Shown one piece after another: positions 1-8,414 of a stretch of DNA of 64,000 bases (position 1 is its first letter; every line of letters starts with the position of its first letter). Position numbers and translations under genes: made by a program. Location of the stretch: contig CAYRNR010000016.1 in NCBI GenBank assembly GCA_964425605.1, positions 13,905 to 77,904 of the forward strand, in the 5' to 3' direction. Origin of the DNA: CAYRNR01 sp964425605. GTDB taxonomy: Bacteria; Myxococcota_A; UBA796; UBA9615; CAYRNR01. Below the pieces are notes generated by a model, which had not been told where the DNA came from, did not search any database, and saw only the letters and a list, made by a program, of their open reading frames with translations.

Positions 1-747
1 TGGATGAGCTACCAGCCCGGCATCCCCGCCGGGACCAAGGCGTACAACTGCGGCCACTGCCACAACACCGGCTGGGTCGAGGGCGAGCACTACGAGGATC
101 GGCCCGGCTTCGGCGGCGACCTGGTGGCGCCGGGTGTCCAGTGCGAGCAGTGCCACGGACCGGGCAGCCGCCACGTGGAGCGTCCCCTGGAGTTCCCCCT
201 GGAGGTGGACGACTCGGCCGCCGCCTGCGGGACCTGCCACCACCGCATCGACACCCAGTTCATCTTCGCCGAGGACGGCTTCCGCGACGACCACCAGCAG
301 TACAACGAGCTGCTGGCCAGCGCCAAGGGCTCCATGCGCTGCGTGGACTGCCACGATCCCCACCGCAGCGCCCTGTACGACCATCCGGAGCACAACCCGG
401 CGCGCGGCATGAAACACGCGTGCGAGGACTGCCACCCCAGCCAGGCCCTCCAGCAGGCGTCCGGGCTGATGAAGCAGTGGGTCGATTGCACCGATTGCCA
501 CATGCCCCCCGCCGCCTTGTCAGCCGAGGGGGACCCGGCGACGTTCACCGCCGACCAGCCCAGCCACACCTTCGTCATCGAGACCGATCCCACCGTGCCC
601 GCGGTCTACGAGGCCATGGGATTCGAGATGGCCCACCCCTACCTGACCCTGGACTACGCCTGCCGGCACTGCCATCGCCCGTCGGGATCGGCGTACTCGC
701 TGTCGGACCAGGCGCTGGCGTCCCTGGCCGACGGGTATCACGACTAG
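1..747 (+). CDS. Multiheme c-type cytochrome, 5' end outside window
   Basis: The reading frame is open from base 1, so the first Met at base 4 is probably not the true start; no signal peptide is visible and the N-terminus is likely lost. The visible 247 residues carry seven CxxCH heme-binding motifs (CGHCH, CEQCH, CGTCH, CVDCH, CEDCH, CTDCH, CRHCH) and several extra His residues suited to be distal ligands. The layout, with CEQCHGPG followed by a CVDCHDPH block, matches periplasmic multiheme cytochromes of the cytochrome c554-like group that carry electrons. The specific redox partner cannot be told. Its TAG stop overlaps the stop of the convergent Lrp gene (shared CTAG). Family assignment is firm, function within it is not. 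Confidence 0.85.
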   Translation, partial: WMSYQPGIPAGTKAYNCGHCHNTGWVEGEHYEDRPGFGGDLVAPGVQCEQCHGPGSRHVERPLEFPLEVDDSAAACGTCHHRIDTQFIFAEDGFRDDHQQYNELLASAKGSMRCVDCHDPHRSALYDHPEHNPARGMKHACEDCHPSQALQQASGLMKQWVDCTDCHMPPAALSAEGDPATFTADQPSHTFVIETDPTVPAVYEAMGFEMAHPYLTLDYACRHCHRPSGSAYSLSDQALASLADGYHD

Positions 748-1229
748 TCGACCGGCTCGGCGTACCTCGGCAGGACCGCGGCGCGGTGCAGCCCGAACAT
801 CAGCGCGGTGTTCACGTGGCCCACCTCCTCGCGGGTGGAGAACTGGGTCATGGCGAGCTGGTGCAGATGCTCGGTGGACCGCACCGCCACGTGCACCATG
901 AAGTCCTCGGCGCCGGCGAGGTGGTACACCGCGACCACCTCGGGCAGCGCCAGCAGGTGCGCCTCGAAGGACTCGAACGCCCGCAACGAGTGGACCTGCA
1001 GCCGCACCGAGATCATCGCCTGGAGGACGATCCCCAGGGCCTCGGCGTCCACGGTCGCGTGGAAGCCCTGCAGGACGTCGTCACGCACCAGCCGGCGCAC
1101 GCGCTCGAGGCAGCTCGAGGGGGCCAGACCGACGCGCGCGGCCAGCTCCTTGTTGGAGAGCCGAGCATCGTTCTGCAGGGCGTCGAGGATCTCGAAGTCG
1201 ATTCGGTCGGGGGGTCGTTTTCGGGGCAT
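744..1229 (-). CDS. Lrp/AsnC family transcriptional regulator
   Basis: A 161-residue protein of the usual Lrp length. Residues about 8-55 form the helix-turn-helix typical of the family (start DFEILDALQNDARLSNKELA, then the recognition helix with SSCLERVRRL), and residues about 70-150 form the RAM ligand-binding domain (LPEVVAVYHLAGAEDFMVHV). Such proteins sense amino acids and act as dimers or octamers. The gene is divergent from a threonine/serine exporter-like gene 80 bp away, the classic arrangement for an Lrp regulator controlling an amino-acid exporter, and a perfect 7-bp inverted repeat lies 8 bp upstream of its start. The effector is not shown by sequence; a neutral or small amino acid such as Ser or Thr is inferred from the neighbour only. 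Confidence 0.9.
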   Translation of the reverse strand: MPRKRPPDRIDFEILDALQNDARLSNKELAARVGLAPSSCLERVRRLVRDDVLQGFHATVDAEALGIVLQAMISVRLQVHSLRAFESFEAHLLALPEVVAVYHLAGAEDFMVHVAVRSTEHLHQLAMTQFSTREEVGHVNTALMFGLHRAAVLPRYAEPVD

Positions 1230-1237
1230 GATTCGAA

Positions 1238-1267
1238 CTCTATTCGGTTGTTTATGAGCAAATAGAG
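1238..1267. promoter_or_regulatory. Candidate Lrp operator in divergent promoter region
   Basis: CTCTATT at 1238-1244 and AATAGAG at 1261-1267 are perfect inverted repeats separated by 16 bp, in an unusually AT-rich stretch between the Lrp-family gene and the exporter gene. The position, 8 bp from the regulator start codon and 42 bp from the exporter start, suits autorepression plus control of the exporter. Binding is inferred, not shown. Confidence 0.35.
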
Positions 1268-1309
1268 ACTACATTCTTCATATCGGAGTTTTCAACGAAC
1301 TTCATTCAG

Positions 1310-2554
1310 GTGAACGCCATGGTCGCCAGGATCGCCCCCGTCGAGCTGCCCCGGCAACGGTCCCCCGAACGCTTCGTCCTCGCCCTGGGCGCCGCCCTCC
1401 ACCGCGAGGGGATTCCCGCCCACCGGCTCGAGGCCGCGCTCACCGAGATGGGGCGCCGCCTGGAGCTCCAGGGACAGTACTTCTCCACGCCCACCTCCCT
1501 GTACGCGGCGTTCGGTCCCCAGGGCGACCAGCGCCTCTCGCTGATCCGCGTCGATCCCGGCGAGCTCCACCTCGAGAAGCTCTCCGAGCTCGACGAGGTG
1601 ACCCAGGCCGTGCTGTCGGGCGACATGGCCACCGACGAGGCCACGGACCGCATCGAGTCCATCGTCGACGCCCCCGATCGTTACGGACCCGGGATCTCCA
1701 CCGCGGCGTTCGCCGTGGTGTCCGCCTCGGCCGCGCTGCTGTTCGGCGGCACCTGGCTCGACATCGGCGCAGCCCTGGCCGTGGGCGCCGAGGTGGGGCT
1801 GTTGCTGGTGCTCGCGAGCTGCTTCCCGGCCGTGGGCCGCGTGGTCCTGCCCCTCGCCGCGGCCGTGGCCGGCGCCTGGGCCGCGATCCTGGCCGCCTGG
1901 ACCGGCGCCGTCTCTGTGCAGATCGTCACCCTCGCCGGGCTGATCGTGCTGGTGCCCGGGCTGACGCTGACCGTTTCGGTCAACGAGCTGTCCACGGGCC
2001 ACCTCGTCTCCGGGACCGCGCGCATGATGGGCGCGCTGGTGGTCTTCCTGCAGCTCGGCCTGGGCATCGTCCTGGGAAGCCAGCTGGGGGGTCTGATGCC
2101 CGCGGCCGCACCATCGATCGCAGCTGCCGCGCCGCCCTCGTGGATCGTATGGCCCGCCACGACGCTCGCGGCGATCTGCCTGACCGTCCTCTTTCGCGCC
2201 CGCCCGTCCGACGCCTTGCTGATCACGGCGTCGTGCGTCCTGGCCATGATCGGCGCGCGCGTCGGCGGCGCCCTGCTCCCGCCGCCGGGCTCGGCGTTCG
2301 TCGGTGCCCTCGTGGTGGGGGTGTTCGGCAACGTCTACGCGCGGCTCGCCGGGCGCCCGTCGCTGATCCCGATCGTGCCGGGCCTGCTGCTGCTCGTGCC
2401 GGGCTCGGTGGGCTTCCACAGCCTCTCGGCCATGCTGCGTGACGACGTCCTCGCGGGTGTGCAGACCGCCTTCTTCGCTGGCATGTCCGCCGTGGCGCTG
2501 GCCGCGGGGCTGCTGCTGGCGAACGCCGCGCTGGGGGCGCGCAAGCCGTACTGA
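1310..2554 (+). CDS. thrE: ThrE-family threonine/serine exporter
   Basis: A 414-residue inner-membrane protein combining the cytoplasmic-side ThrE domain (residues about 20-135) with a set of roughly ten hydrophobic segments from residue 125 onward, matching the fused single-chain ThrE form rather than the split YjjP/YjjB form. The N-terminal part has the family pattern in which a helix that begins ALGAALHREGIPAHRLE is followed by a short strand around YFSTPTSLYAAF. The family exports L-threonine and L-serine by proton-coupled transport. GTG at 1310 and ATG at 1319 are both possible starts; neither has a strong Shine-Dalgarno. It is divergent from an Lrp regulator that probably controls it, and convergent with the C39-like gene with only 7 bp between stops. 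Confidence 0.85.
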   Translation: MNAMVARIAPVELPRQRSPERFVLALGAALHREGIPAHRLEAALTEMGRRLELQGQYFSTPTSLYAAFGPQGDQRLSLIRVDPGELHLEKLSELDEVTQAVLSGDMATDEATDRIESIVDAPDRYGPGISTAAFAVVSASAALLFGGTWLDIGAALAVGAEVGLLLVLASCFPAVGRVVLPLAAAVAGAWAAILAAWTGAVSVQIVTLAGLIVLVPGLTLTVSVNELSTGHLVSGTARMMGALVVFLQLGLGIVLGSQLGGLMPAAAPSIAAAAPPSWIVWPATTLAAICLTVLFRARPSDALLITASCVLAMIGARVGGALLPPPGSAFVGALVVGVFGNVYARLAGRPSLIPIVPGLLLLVPGSVGFHSLSAMLRDDVLAGVQTAFFAGMSAVALAAGLLLANAALGARKPY

Positions 2555-2561
2555 TCCGGCG

Positions 2562-3764
2562 TCAGAAGGAGAACGAGTGGGTGCCGGCGGAGGACATCCA
2601 GATGTCTCCGTCGTGACTCAGCGCGTCGTCGGCGCCGCCGTTGAACGGATAGTGCACCTGCTCCCCCATCGCTCCGCACCCGTAGCACTGGTACCAGTCC
2701 CCCGCCGGATCGTTCACCCACCAGCCGGCGCCGTCGTAGCCGGCGATGACGATGATGTGGCCCGCCCCGGTGAGGAACGTGTGCACCAGCACCGGCCGGC
2801 CGGCGTCGATCTGAGCCTTGATCAGCGAGCGCGTGCCGCCGTAGGTCGAGTCGGCGTACAGCCCCTCCCAGGCGTACAGCTGCTCCAGCGCGCCGGGTGA
2901 CTGTCCCTGGCCCTTTCCGTAGGTCGTGTAGAGGTGATCCGGCGTCTCTGACCCCGGGTCGAAGTAGTTGAGCAGCATCGCCGCCGACGTCAGCCCGCAG
3001 GTGGCGCCGGGTTCGTATGCGTTGTCGTACTGGTAGAAGTAGGGCACGCTCAGCGGGTTGCTCCCCCCTCCCCCGCCGTTGTTGCCGTCGTCGCCGGTTC
3101 CCTCGAAGGAGATCGTGATCTCGTCGGTGTCGACGACGTGGCCATACGTGTCGTAGCCGGTCAGCACGACGTTGCGCGGCGTCGCGGTGTAGTTGAACTC
3201 GTAGGTGAACTCCGTCGAGACGAGCGGCGACCACTCGTGCATCTGCCAGCCATCCGCGGCGATGGAGACCAGATCGACGCCCGTGGTGCTGATGCGGAAC
3301 GTCACGGGGTTGTGCACCACCGCGCCGTCCGTGGGCGCGTCGAAGCGCACCTTCCCGCCGTCGACGGTGATCGTGATCTTGTGCTCGGCCACCACCCGGT
3401 CCTGGGCGTCGAAGCCGGTCAAGGTCATGTAGCGCGGTACCCCGACGCCGTTGAACGTGTAGGTGAACGTGCTCTGGTGGGCCGGATCCCAGCCGTCCCC
3501 GAGGTGCCACCCCTCGGCGTCGATGGCCACCTTCTCCACGCTGGCGGCCGCGGCCACCTTGAAGATCACCGGGTTGGGGACCACCGAACCGTGAGCCGGT
3601 TCCACGAAGGCCACCCACTCCCCGTTGGGACCGAGGCGGACCACTTCGTCCTGTCCTCCGCTGCCACGACGGGGGGCGTCCCCGTCCACGGGCGCCCCAC
3701 ATCCGATGAGGAACACCATCAGAGCGGTGGTGGCCAGGATCTTCGACCAATCCCTTGCAGTCAT
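2562..3764 (-). CDS. C39-like cysteine peptidase lipoprotein
   Basis: A 400-residue exported protein. The signal peptide ends in a lipobox (LIGC, Cys22). Two similar all-beta segments follow (about 50-135 and 138-222, each with a V-x-NPV-x-F pattern), probably Ig-like surface modules, then a Gly/Asn-rich linker (224-236). Residues 238-395 are a papain-like C39-type domain: Cys256 in EPGATCGLTSAAMLLNYF, His336 in GAGHIIVIAGYD and Asp352 in VNDPAGD give a complete catalytic triad. Such domains cleave peptides or act as bacteriocin-leader type peptidases; here no ABC transporter is adjacent, so a free surface hydrolase is more likely. A strong Shine-Dalgarno (GAGGAGG) supports the start. Substrate is unknown. 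Confidence 0.8.
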   Translation of the reverse strand: MTARDWSKILATTALMVFLIGCGAPVDGDAPRRGSGGQDEVVRLGPNGEWVAFVEPAHGSVVPNPVIFKVAAAASVEKVAIDAEGWHLGDGWDPAHQSTFTYTFNGVGVPRYMTLTGFDAQDRVVAEHKITITVDGGKVRFDAPTDGAVVHNPVTFRISTTGVDLVSIAADGWQMHEWSPLVSTEFTYEFNYTATPRNVVLTGYDTYGHVVDTDEITISFEGTGDDGNNGGGGGSNPLSVPYFYQYDNAYEPGATCGLTSAAMLLNYFDPGSETPDHLYTTYGKGQGQSPGALEQLYAWEGLYADSTYGGTRSLIKAQIDAGRPVLVHTFLTGAGHIIVIAGYDGAGWWVNDPAGDWYQCYGCGAMGEQVHYPFNGGADDALSHDGDIWMSSAGTHSFSF

Positions 3765-3805
3765 CGGACCTCCTCGTACACTGGTGAGGCGTGGAGCGCT
3801 CTTGT

Positions 3806-3828
3806 TGTCAACGCGTTACACGTTAACA
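3806..3828. promoter_or_regulatory. Candidate operator, imperfect palindrome
   Basis: TGTCAACG at 3806-3813 and CGTTAACA at 3821-3828 pair at 7 of 8 positions around a 7-bp centre, between the divergent C39-like lipoprotein gene and the double-MerR regulator gene. It sits 41 bp upstream of the regulator start and in an AT-richer stretch. MerR-family dimers bind such dyads, so it may be the regulator's own site. This is inference from position and symmetry. Confidence 0.3.
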
Positions 3829-3868
3829 GAGATTCTTCTACACGGTCGTATCGAGGCGCAAGAAAAGA

Positions 3869-5377
3869 ATGGGTCAAACAACCCCCGTCAGCAGCACGCC
3901 GCCCGCGGCGTCCCTCCGCATCAGCGACCTGGTGGACCGGACCGAGCTCTCCAAGGAGCTGATCCACCACTACCTGAGGCTAGGCCTGATCCCCCGCCCG
4001 GAGGTGCGCGGGCAGTACACCGGCGAGCACGTGCGCCTGCTGACCCTGGTCAAGCGCATGCGCGAGGACTTCCACCTCCCCCTGGAGGTGATCCGCCAGC
4101 TGTTCGGCCTGTTCGCGTTCGACCCCGATCGCATGGACCCCCTGGTCCAGGTCGAGTCGGTCGCCCAGCGCCTGACCCGCCTGGCCACGAACTCGGACCT
4201 CGGGCTGTCCGACCTGCTCAGCGCGGACGACGTCGTGGCCAGGGCCGGCGTGGACGTGGCCACCCTGGAGCGACTCGTGGAGGGTGGCGTGGTCGCTCCC
4301 GTGCCGGGTGAGACCCCATCGGTGTTCACCGAGTACGACGTCCACGCGGTGGCGCTGTGCGAACGGGGGCTCCGGCTGGGCATCCCGTTCGAGTCCTTCC
4401 GAACGGTCGCCTCCTACGTGCAGGTCGCCTTCGAGCTGGCCCACCGCGAGTTCATCGACGTGGGCTGGAGCAGCAACGTCCCCGCCGAGCAGATGCTGGG
4501 CGAGGTCTTCGTCCGCAGGGAGATCGTCTCGAGCTTCGTCCACAGCGTGCTGCAGGCCCAGCTCACCGGCCGCCTGCGCCAGTCCCTGGCCCAGCGCAGC
4601 AGCGGGCGGACCGCCCTGGACGACGTGGTCTACCGCCCCAGCGCAGATTTCCTGGCGCGCCACGGCCTGAACCATCTCGTGACCCACCACAAGACGCGAC
4701 TGAGCGAGGAACCCGAGGACGAGACGCGCTGGCGCCGGACGGCGGAGCTGCTGATGCACGCGGGCAGCTACCGCGAGGCCGCTTTCTTCTTCGAGCAGGC
4801 CATGGAGAAGTGGCCCTCCACCGCCCTGATGGGTCGTCTGGGCATCGCCCTGGTCCTCGGCGGCGATCCCGAGCGAGGCAGGGCCCTGCTCCAGGCGGTC
4901 CACGACACCGAAGGAGCCACCCCCGAGAACACCATCTACCTTGCGCTCTCCCGGTTCTTCCTGCCGGGCGGAGACGCTACCGCCCAATCCACCGAGGACG
5001 CCACCGCCGTGCTCGATCTGGTGGAGCAGGCGCTCGCCTCGGCGGACCGGGGCGTGGTCGCGATCCACGTCCGCCTCTTCGGGGGTTGGCTGCTGACGGC
5101 CTTGCCCCCCAGCTTCTGCCGGCTGGAACGTGGACGCCGGATACTCGTCGATCTCTTCGAGGAGCTCGGCAGCGGATCGGTGACCCAGAGCGTGTTTCCC
5201 GGCCTGCGGGAGCGCTCCTTGCTCAACGCGGCCTGGCTACTCTTCGAGAGTCTCGCGCGCCCGGGCGCAGGGCCATCCCACACCGCGCCGTCAGCCGAGG
5301 AGCTGCGCTCACTCATCTGCCGCCTCGACCCGAGCAGCGAGTTCGCGCGGCAGGTGTTCCTCGAGACCGGCAGCTGA
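3869..5377 (+). CDS. Large regulator with two MerR-type HTH units and helical C-terminus
   Basis: A 502-residue protein. Residues about 15-80 form a MerR-type winged helix (LRISDLVDRTELSKELIHHY, then a wing with GQYTGEH). A second, weaker MerR-like unit covers about 105-190 (LSADDVVARAGVDVATLERL, FTEYDVHAVALCERGLRLGI). The remaining ~300 residues are mainly helical with TPR-like segments (around AGSYREAAFFFEQAMEKWPS). No effector-binding cysteines of metal-sensing MerR proteins are visible. Ordinary MerR regulators are 120-280 residues, so this is an enlarged architecture. It starts 104 bp from the divergent C39-like lipoprotein gene and may regulate it. DNA binding is well supported, ligand and targets are not. 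Confidence 0.75.
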   Translation: MGQTTPVSSTPPAASLRISDLVDRTELSKELIHHYLRLGLIPRPEVRGQYTGEHVRLLTLVKRMREDFHLPLEVIRQLFGLFAFDPDRMDPLVQVESVAQRLTRLATNSDLGLSDLLSADDVVARAGVDVATLERLVEGGVVAPVPGETPSVFTEYDVHAVALCERGLRLGIPFESFRTVASYVQVAFELAHREFIDVGWSSNVPAEQMLGEVFVRREIVSSFVHSVLQAQLTGRLRQSLAQRSSGRTALDDVVYRPSADFLARHGLNHLVTHHKTRLSEEPEDETRWRRTAELLMHAGSYREAAFFFEQAMEKWPSTALMGRLGIALVLGGDPERGRALLQAVHDTEGATPENTIYLALSRFFLPGGDATAQSTEDATAVLDLVEQALASADRGVVAIHVRLFGGWLLTALPPSFCRLERGRRILVDLFEELGSGSVTQSVFPGLRERSLLNAAWLLFESLARPGAGPSHTAPSAEELRSLICRLDPSSEFARQVFLETGS

Positions 5378-5383
5378 ACAAGC

Positions 5384-6151
5384 TCAGGGGCAGTCCATGT
5401 CCCCGGCCTCCATCAGGTTGACGTTGCCGCCCTGGACCTGGGCCGTGGCCACGGTCCAGTCGCAGTCCTCGCCCGTGATGGACTCGGTGTAGGTCTCGGC
5501 CAGCGAGCCGTTGACGTACACGTCCACCTGGGCGGCGTTCGGAGACTCGTAGCCCGAACCGTAGTAGTCGTGGACCACGATGGTGTACACGCCGTTGCCC
5601 GGTTGCTCGATGGAGGTGATCTCCGGGCCGGTGCCGGAGATGTCGTCCTCCTCCAGCCATGGGTTGTCCGAGTCGTCGCCGGGCACGCCCCAGTCCAGGA
5701 TGGGCGTCGCCCCCTGGCAGTTGCCGTAATAACAATCCGTGTCGGTCTCCATCTCGCCCCCGGGTGCGAGGAAGTGCAGGTCGAGATCGTCACCGGCGAC
5801 CGCCCAGGTCAGGTGGATCGACAGCAACGGACTGTTCCCCATGGTGTCGTCGTCGTCACCCGCGGTGTCGTCGTCCCCCACGGTGTCGTCGTCCCCCACC
5901 GCGTCGTCGTCGTCGCCCATCGCGTCGTCGTCGTCGCCCATCGCGTCGTCGTCGTCGCCTGCCGCGTCGTCGTCGTCGCCCACGACGTCGTCGTCGTCAC
6001 CCACGACATCGTCGTCGTCACCCACGACATCGTCGTCGCCCTCGACGTCGTCGTCGCCGTCGAGGCCATCGGGCATCGGTGGCACGCAGGCAGGGACTCC
6101 AGCGAGAGAGATCGCGAGCAGGGAAACCAAGAATCCGTTCGAGGGGCGCAT
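5384..6151 (-). CDS. Asp-rich-linker lipoprotein with DUF2135-like domain
   Basis: A 255-residue lipoprotein. The signal peptide ends at VPAC (Cys22) and a good Shine-Dalgarno (GGGGAGGAC) fixes the start at 6151. Residues about 30-105 are a low-complexity linker of seven-residue units of the type VVGDDDD/AMGDDDD, encoded by tandem 21-bp DNA repeats. Residues about 108-250 form a beta domain that starts LSIHLTWAVAGDDLDLHFLA, resembling the DUF2135/YfaP pattern in which an LTW strand is followed by DLDLH and then V-Y-TI-V. Such domains are extracellular and of unknown function. It is convergent with the MerR-like gene. The acidic linker may bind calcium or hold the domain away from the membrane; that is inference. 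Confidence 0.75.
   Translation of the reverse strand: MRPSNGFLVSLLAISLAGVPACVPPMPDGLDGDDDVEGDDDVVGDDDDVVGDDDDVVGDDDDAAGDDDDAMGDDDDAMGDDDDAVGDDDTVGDDDTAGDDDDTMGNSPLLSIHLTWAVAGDDLDLHFLAPGGEMETDTDCYYGNCQGATPILDWGVPGDDSDNPWLEEDDISGTGPEITSIEQPGNGVYTIVVHDYYGSGYESPNAAQVDVYVNGSLAETYTESITGEDCDWTVATAQVQGGNVNLMEAGDMDCP
5835..6070 (-). repeat. Tandem 21-bp repeats coding Gly-Asp4 heptads
   Basis: About ten degenerate copies of a 21-bp unit code for x-x-Gly-Asp-Asp-Asp-Asp in the lipoprotein gene at 5384-6151. Some copies have only three Asp codons, a sign of slippage or unequal exchange. The unit length is a multiple of three, so copy number can change without breaking the frame. Confidence 0.8.
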
Positions 6152-6283
6152 GGCAAGTCCTCCCCGGGGCGCGCGCATCCCGGTCCGAGTGCGAACACCC
6201 CACGCGCGAGATCTATTCGGTGGAAAACGTCCGCTCAGGGGCGTTATAGTCCGCGCGTTCCGGGGGGGACGAGGAGACCTGCC

Positions 6284-7267
6284 ATGACCGACCGAAACGA
6301 ACCGCAGGCGCCGCCTGCTCCGCCCGAGAAACCCGGCACCCTGGGAACCTGGTGGGCTGCGACCCGGCCATTCTCCTTCCCGGCATCGTCCATGTCCGTG
6401 GTGTTCGGCAGTGTGCTCGCCGTGACCATCGGCGGCGCCTCGATGAACTGGGCCTGGTTCGTGCTGTCCGTGGTGGGCATGATGACCCTGCACGCCGGCT
6501 CCAACCTGCTCAACGACGCCACCGACTTCGAGAAGGGCATCGACGCGGCCGTCAACCCCGTCAGCGGGGGTGTGGTGCGCGGCTGGATCACGCCGAAACA
6601 GGCCCGCCTCGGCGCCCTGGTGCTGTTCCTCGTCGGCGGCGCGTGCGGCGGCGTGCTCGTCCTGGCCGTGGGCTGGCCCATCGCCGCGATCGGCGCGGCG
6701 GGCGTGGCCATCGGCGTGCTCTACTCGGCGCGCGTCGCCGGGCTCAAGTACCTGGGCCTGGGCGATCTCGCCGTGTTCCTGAACTTCGGCATCCTGGGCT
6801 CCCTGGGCGCCTGGACCGTGCAGACCGGCGAGCTCTCGTGGCTGCCCGTGCTGTGGGCGGTGCCCCTGTCCCTGCTCGTGGTGGCGATCCTCCACGCCAA
6901 CAACTGGCGGGACATCGCCGGCGACAAGGCCAAGAACTGCACCACCGTGGCGAACCTCCTCGGCGATCGGGGCTCCGCGGTCTACTACACCTTCCTGCTG
7001 CTCAGCCCCTTCGGCGCGGTCCTGCTGATCATGGGCCTGTCCCGCTTCACCGACCTGACCGCGGCCATGCCCCTGACCTTCCTGGTCACCCTGCTCGCGC
7101 TGCCCCTGGTCGCCAAGCTGCTGGCGATCAGCCGCCGGCGCGCCGCTCCCCGCGATCCCATGGAGTTCGTCGCGCTGGACGGCGCCACGGCCCAGCTCAA
7201 CCTGGTCTTTGGCGTGCTGTGCACCGCGGCGCTGCTGATCCAGGCCGCCATCGAGAAGTTCGCCTGA
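6284..7267 (+). CDS. menA: UbiA-family prenyltransferase, probable MenA (1,4-dihydroxy-2-naphthoate polyprenyltransferase)
   Basis: A 327-residue inner-membrane enzyme with eight to nine hydrophobic segments. The two Asp-rich motifs that bind the Mg-prenyl diphosphate are present: NLLNDATDFEKGID (residues 74-87) and NNWRDIAGDKAKN in the second half. The first motif and the N-terminal signature (WWAATRPFSFPAS) match MenA, which attaches the polyprenyl tail to 1,4-dihydroxy-2-naphthoate in menaquinone synthesis, better than UbiA or heme O synthase. GAGGAG lies 7 bp before the ATG. No other men genes are in the window. A menaquinone role fits the alternative complex III (a quinol oxidoreductase) further along. 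The family is certain; the exact acceptor is a strong inference. Confidence 0.8.
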   Translation: MTDRNEPQAPPAPPEKPGTLGTWWAATRPFSFPASSMSVVFGSVLAVTIGGASMNWAWFVLSVVGMMTLHAGSNLLNDATDFEKGIDAAVNPVSGGVVRGWITPKQARLGALVLFLVGGACGGVLVLAVGWPIAAIGAAGVAIGVLYSARVAGLKYLGLGDLAVFLNFGILGSLGAWTVQTGELSWLPVLWAVPLSLLVVAILHANNWRDIAGDKAKNCTTVANLLGDRGSAVYYTFLLLSPFGAVLLIMGLSRFTDLTAAMPLTFLVTLLALPLVAKLLAISRRRAAPRDPMEFVALDGATAQLNLVFGVLCTAALLIQAAIEKFA

Positions 7268-7280
7268 TCCTCTGAGCCCC

Positions 7281-8414
7281 CTACGACACCGGCACCACCA
7301 GCGCGACCACGGGTGAGATCTCGAGGTGGCCGCCGTGCTTGGCCGCGATGCGTTCGACCAGGGCCAGGCCGAGGCCCGAACCCGGGCTGGCCTCCCCCTT
7401 GGTGAACGGCGCGACGAGGTCCGGGGATGGGATTCCCTGACCCCGGTCCCGCACCTCCACCCGCCCCCCCGAGACCGTCACACCGGTCACGCCGCCGCCG
7501 TGGACCCGGGCGTTCTCGATCAGGTTGCGCACGGCCACCTCCAGCAGCCGGGCGTCGCCCTGGACGACGGTCGCGTCGGCCTGCAGCGGCTCGTCGTCCT
7601 CCAGGCACAGCTCGACCAGCAGGTCCAGCCGGACCGGCTCCAGGGCGGGCGAGGCGTGATGGAGCCTGCTCCAGGTCAGCAGCCGCTCGACCATGCCGGA
7701 GACCCGGCTCGCCGTCTGCCGGATCTCGGGGAGCGCCTGGGCGGCCTCGCCTGGTGGGGTCGAGTCCACCCGCGCGAGCAGCGCGGCCATGGGGTTGCGC
7801 AGCTCGTGCGCGGCGCCGGCGAGGATCTGCTCACGCTCGGTGATGGAGGCCTGCAGCGCGAGGATCAAGCGCGCCGATATCCAGCGGCTCAGGACCAGAC
7901 CGATGCCCACGAGCACCAGGGCCGCCGCGGCGATGATCGCGCTGAAGCGCAGCGTCGCGGCGCGGGCGGGGCCGGTGGCCGTCGTGGCGACGACCGCGCC
8001 CACGACCGAATCGTCCGTGTCGTCGTACGCCGCGATGGCGAGGCCGCGCCGCGCCGGCTCGTCGAACCACAGCTCCTCTTCGGGCGCAGCCATCACCCCG
8101 GCAATCCGTTCCTCGAGATCGCGCACGGGCGGTCCAAAGACACGCTGCTCGGGTGTGGCCACGGTGACCTGCACGTCACCCCCGACCAGCTCGGGCTCCT
8201 TGAGCAGGAACTCGTCGTGGAACCGGCCGTCCGCGTCCCAGAAGCCCAGCCCGTACGCGGCCAGGGCGTGGGCCCGCAGCTGACTGTCCACCGCGTCCAC
8301 CTGGGCCCGGTGGGTCAGCCCGATGGACAGCGCGGCAAAGAGGATCACGCTGGCGATCCACGCCAGCGCCGTGGTCAACGCGATGCGCCAGGCCAGGGTC
8401 GCAGGATCAGTCAT
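7281..8414 (-). CDS. Sensor histidine kinase
   Basis: A 377-residue membrane kinase. Transmembrane helices at about 12-33 and 158-176 enclose a periplasmic sensor loop of about 125 residues. The dimerisation/phosphoacceptor domain has the H box AAHELRNPMAALLARV with His203, and the ATPase domain shows the N box (NLIENARVHGGG), G1 (DRGQGIP) and G2 (GSGLGLALV). It overlaps the start of its cognate response regulator gene's end by 8 bp, so the two are co-translated. No HAMP domain is obvious. The signal sensed is unknown. The pair is divergent from the exported deiminase/protease genes and may control them. Confidence 0.92.
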   Translation of the reverse strand: MTDPATLAWRIALTTALAWIASVILFAALSIGLTHRAQVDAVDSQLRAHALAAYGLGFWDADGRFHDEFLLKEPELVGGDVQVTVATPEQRVFGPPVRDLEERIAGVMAAPEEELWFDEPARRGLAIAAYDDTDDSVVGAVVATTATGPARAATLRFSAIIAAAALVLVGIGLVLSRWISARLILALQASITEREQILAGAAHELRNPMAALLARVDSTPPGEAAQALPEIRQTASRVSGMVERLLTWSRLHHASPALEPVRLDLLVELCLEDDEPLQADATVVQGDARLLEVAVRNLIENARVHGGGVTGVTVSGGRVEVRDRGQGIPSPDLVAPFTKGEASPGSGLGLALVERIAAKHGGHLEISPVVALVVPVS

